NCBI GenBank assembly: GCA_947593895.1
Contig: CANQDY010000017.1
Span: forward strand, 1 to 14,588
Reading direction: 5' to 3'
Source of the DNA: an uncultured Bacilli bacterium
Lineage (GTDB): Bacteria; Bacillota_I; Bacilli_A; RFN20; CAG-449
Length of the DNA: 14,588 nucleotides
Part shown: one piece after another, positions 14,577-14,588 of the stretch
Layout: every line of letters begins with the position of its first letter
Numbering within the stretch: position 1 is the first letter of the stretch
Notes under the pieces: model-generated
What the model was told of the DNA's origin: nothing
Databases searched by the model: none
Seen by the model: the letters and a program-made list of their open reading frames with translations, nothing else
Position numbers and translations under genes: made by a program

Positions 14577-14588
14577 TTACAATATATT

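Overview
The window is AT-rich DNA (roughly 30% G+C by eye) from a low-GC Gram-positive lineage. The gene set (RicT, RsmI, GdpP, WalJ, RlmH, DnaB, L9, S6-SSB-S18) and its order match the blocks that flank the replication origin in Bacillota. TGA works as a stop (walJ ends in TGA inside an ATGA overlap with rlmH) and tryptophan is encoded by TGG, so this is the standard bacterial code. That excludes Mycoplasma/Spiroplasma but allows Bacilli, Erysipelotrichia-like lineages or standard-code Mollicute relatives. Genes are tightly packed and no mobile element, tRNA, rRNA or CRISPR array was seen.

Left part (1-3895, plus strand): a compact run of the 3' end of tmk, holB, ricT and rsmI, with junctions of 2, -14 and 0 nt, followed after 45 nt by a GufA/ZIP-type metal transporter gene. 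This joins dTTP supply, the clamp-loader delta' subunit, an RNA-processing cofactor and a 16S rRNA methyltransferase. Compared with Bacillus subtilis, the small genes usually lying between these (darA/yaaQ, yaaR, yabA) are absent.

Middle part (12167 down to 3896, minus strand): one probable operon gdpP-rplI-dnaB-walJ-rlmH-yfhO with gaps of 14 nt or less. It encodes cyclic-di-AMP hydrolysis, ribosomal protein L9, the replicative helicase, a metallo-beta-lactamase-fold protein, a 23S rRNA methyltransferase and a large YfhO-type membrane glycosyltransferase candidate. Its stop codon abuts the ZIP stop codon with no spacer, and its best intrinsic terminator lies inside the ZIP coding sequence.

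Right part (12168-14588): a 286-bp divergent intergenic region with two inverted repeats, a plus-strand gene for an unrecognised two-helix membrane protein, about 350 bp of very AT-rich DNA ending in a terminator, and the minus-strand rpsF-ssb-rpsR operon with a clear promoter, a perfect dyad in the promoter spacer and a structured leader.

I did not find a convincing previously undescribed multi-gene system. The most notable points are the tail-to-tail fusion of two origin-type gene blocks, the terminator embedded in the ZIP gene, the uncharacterised membrane protein, and the unexplained dyads at the gdpP and rpsF control regions.
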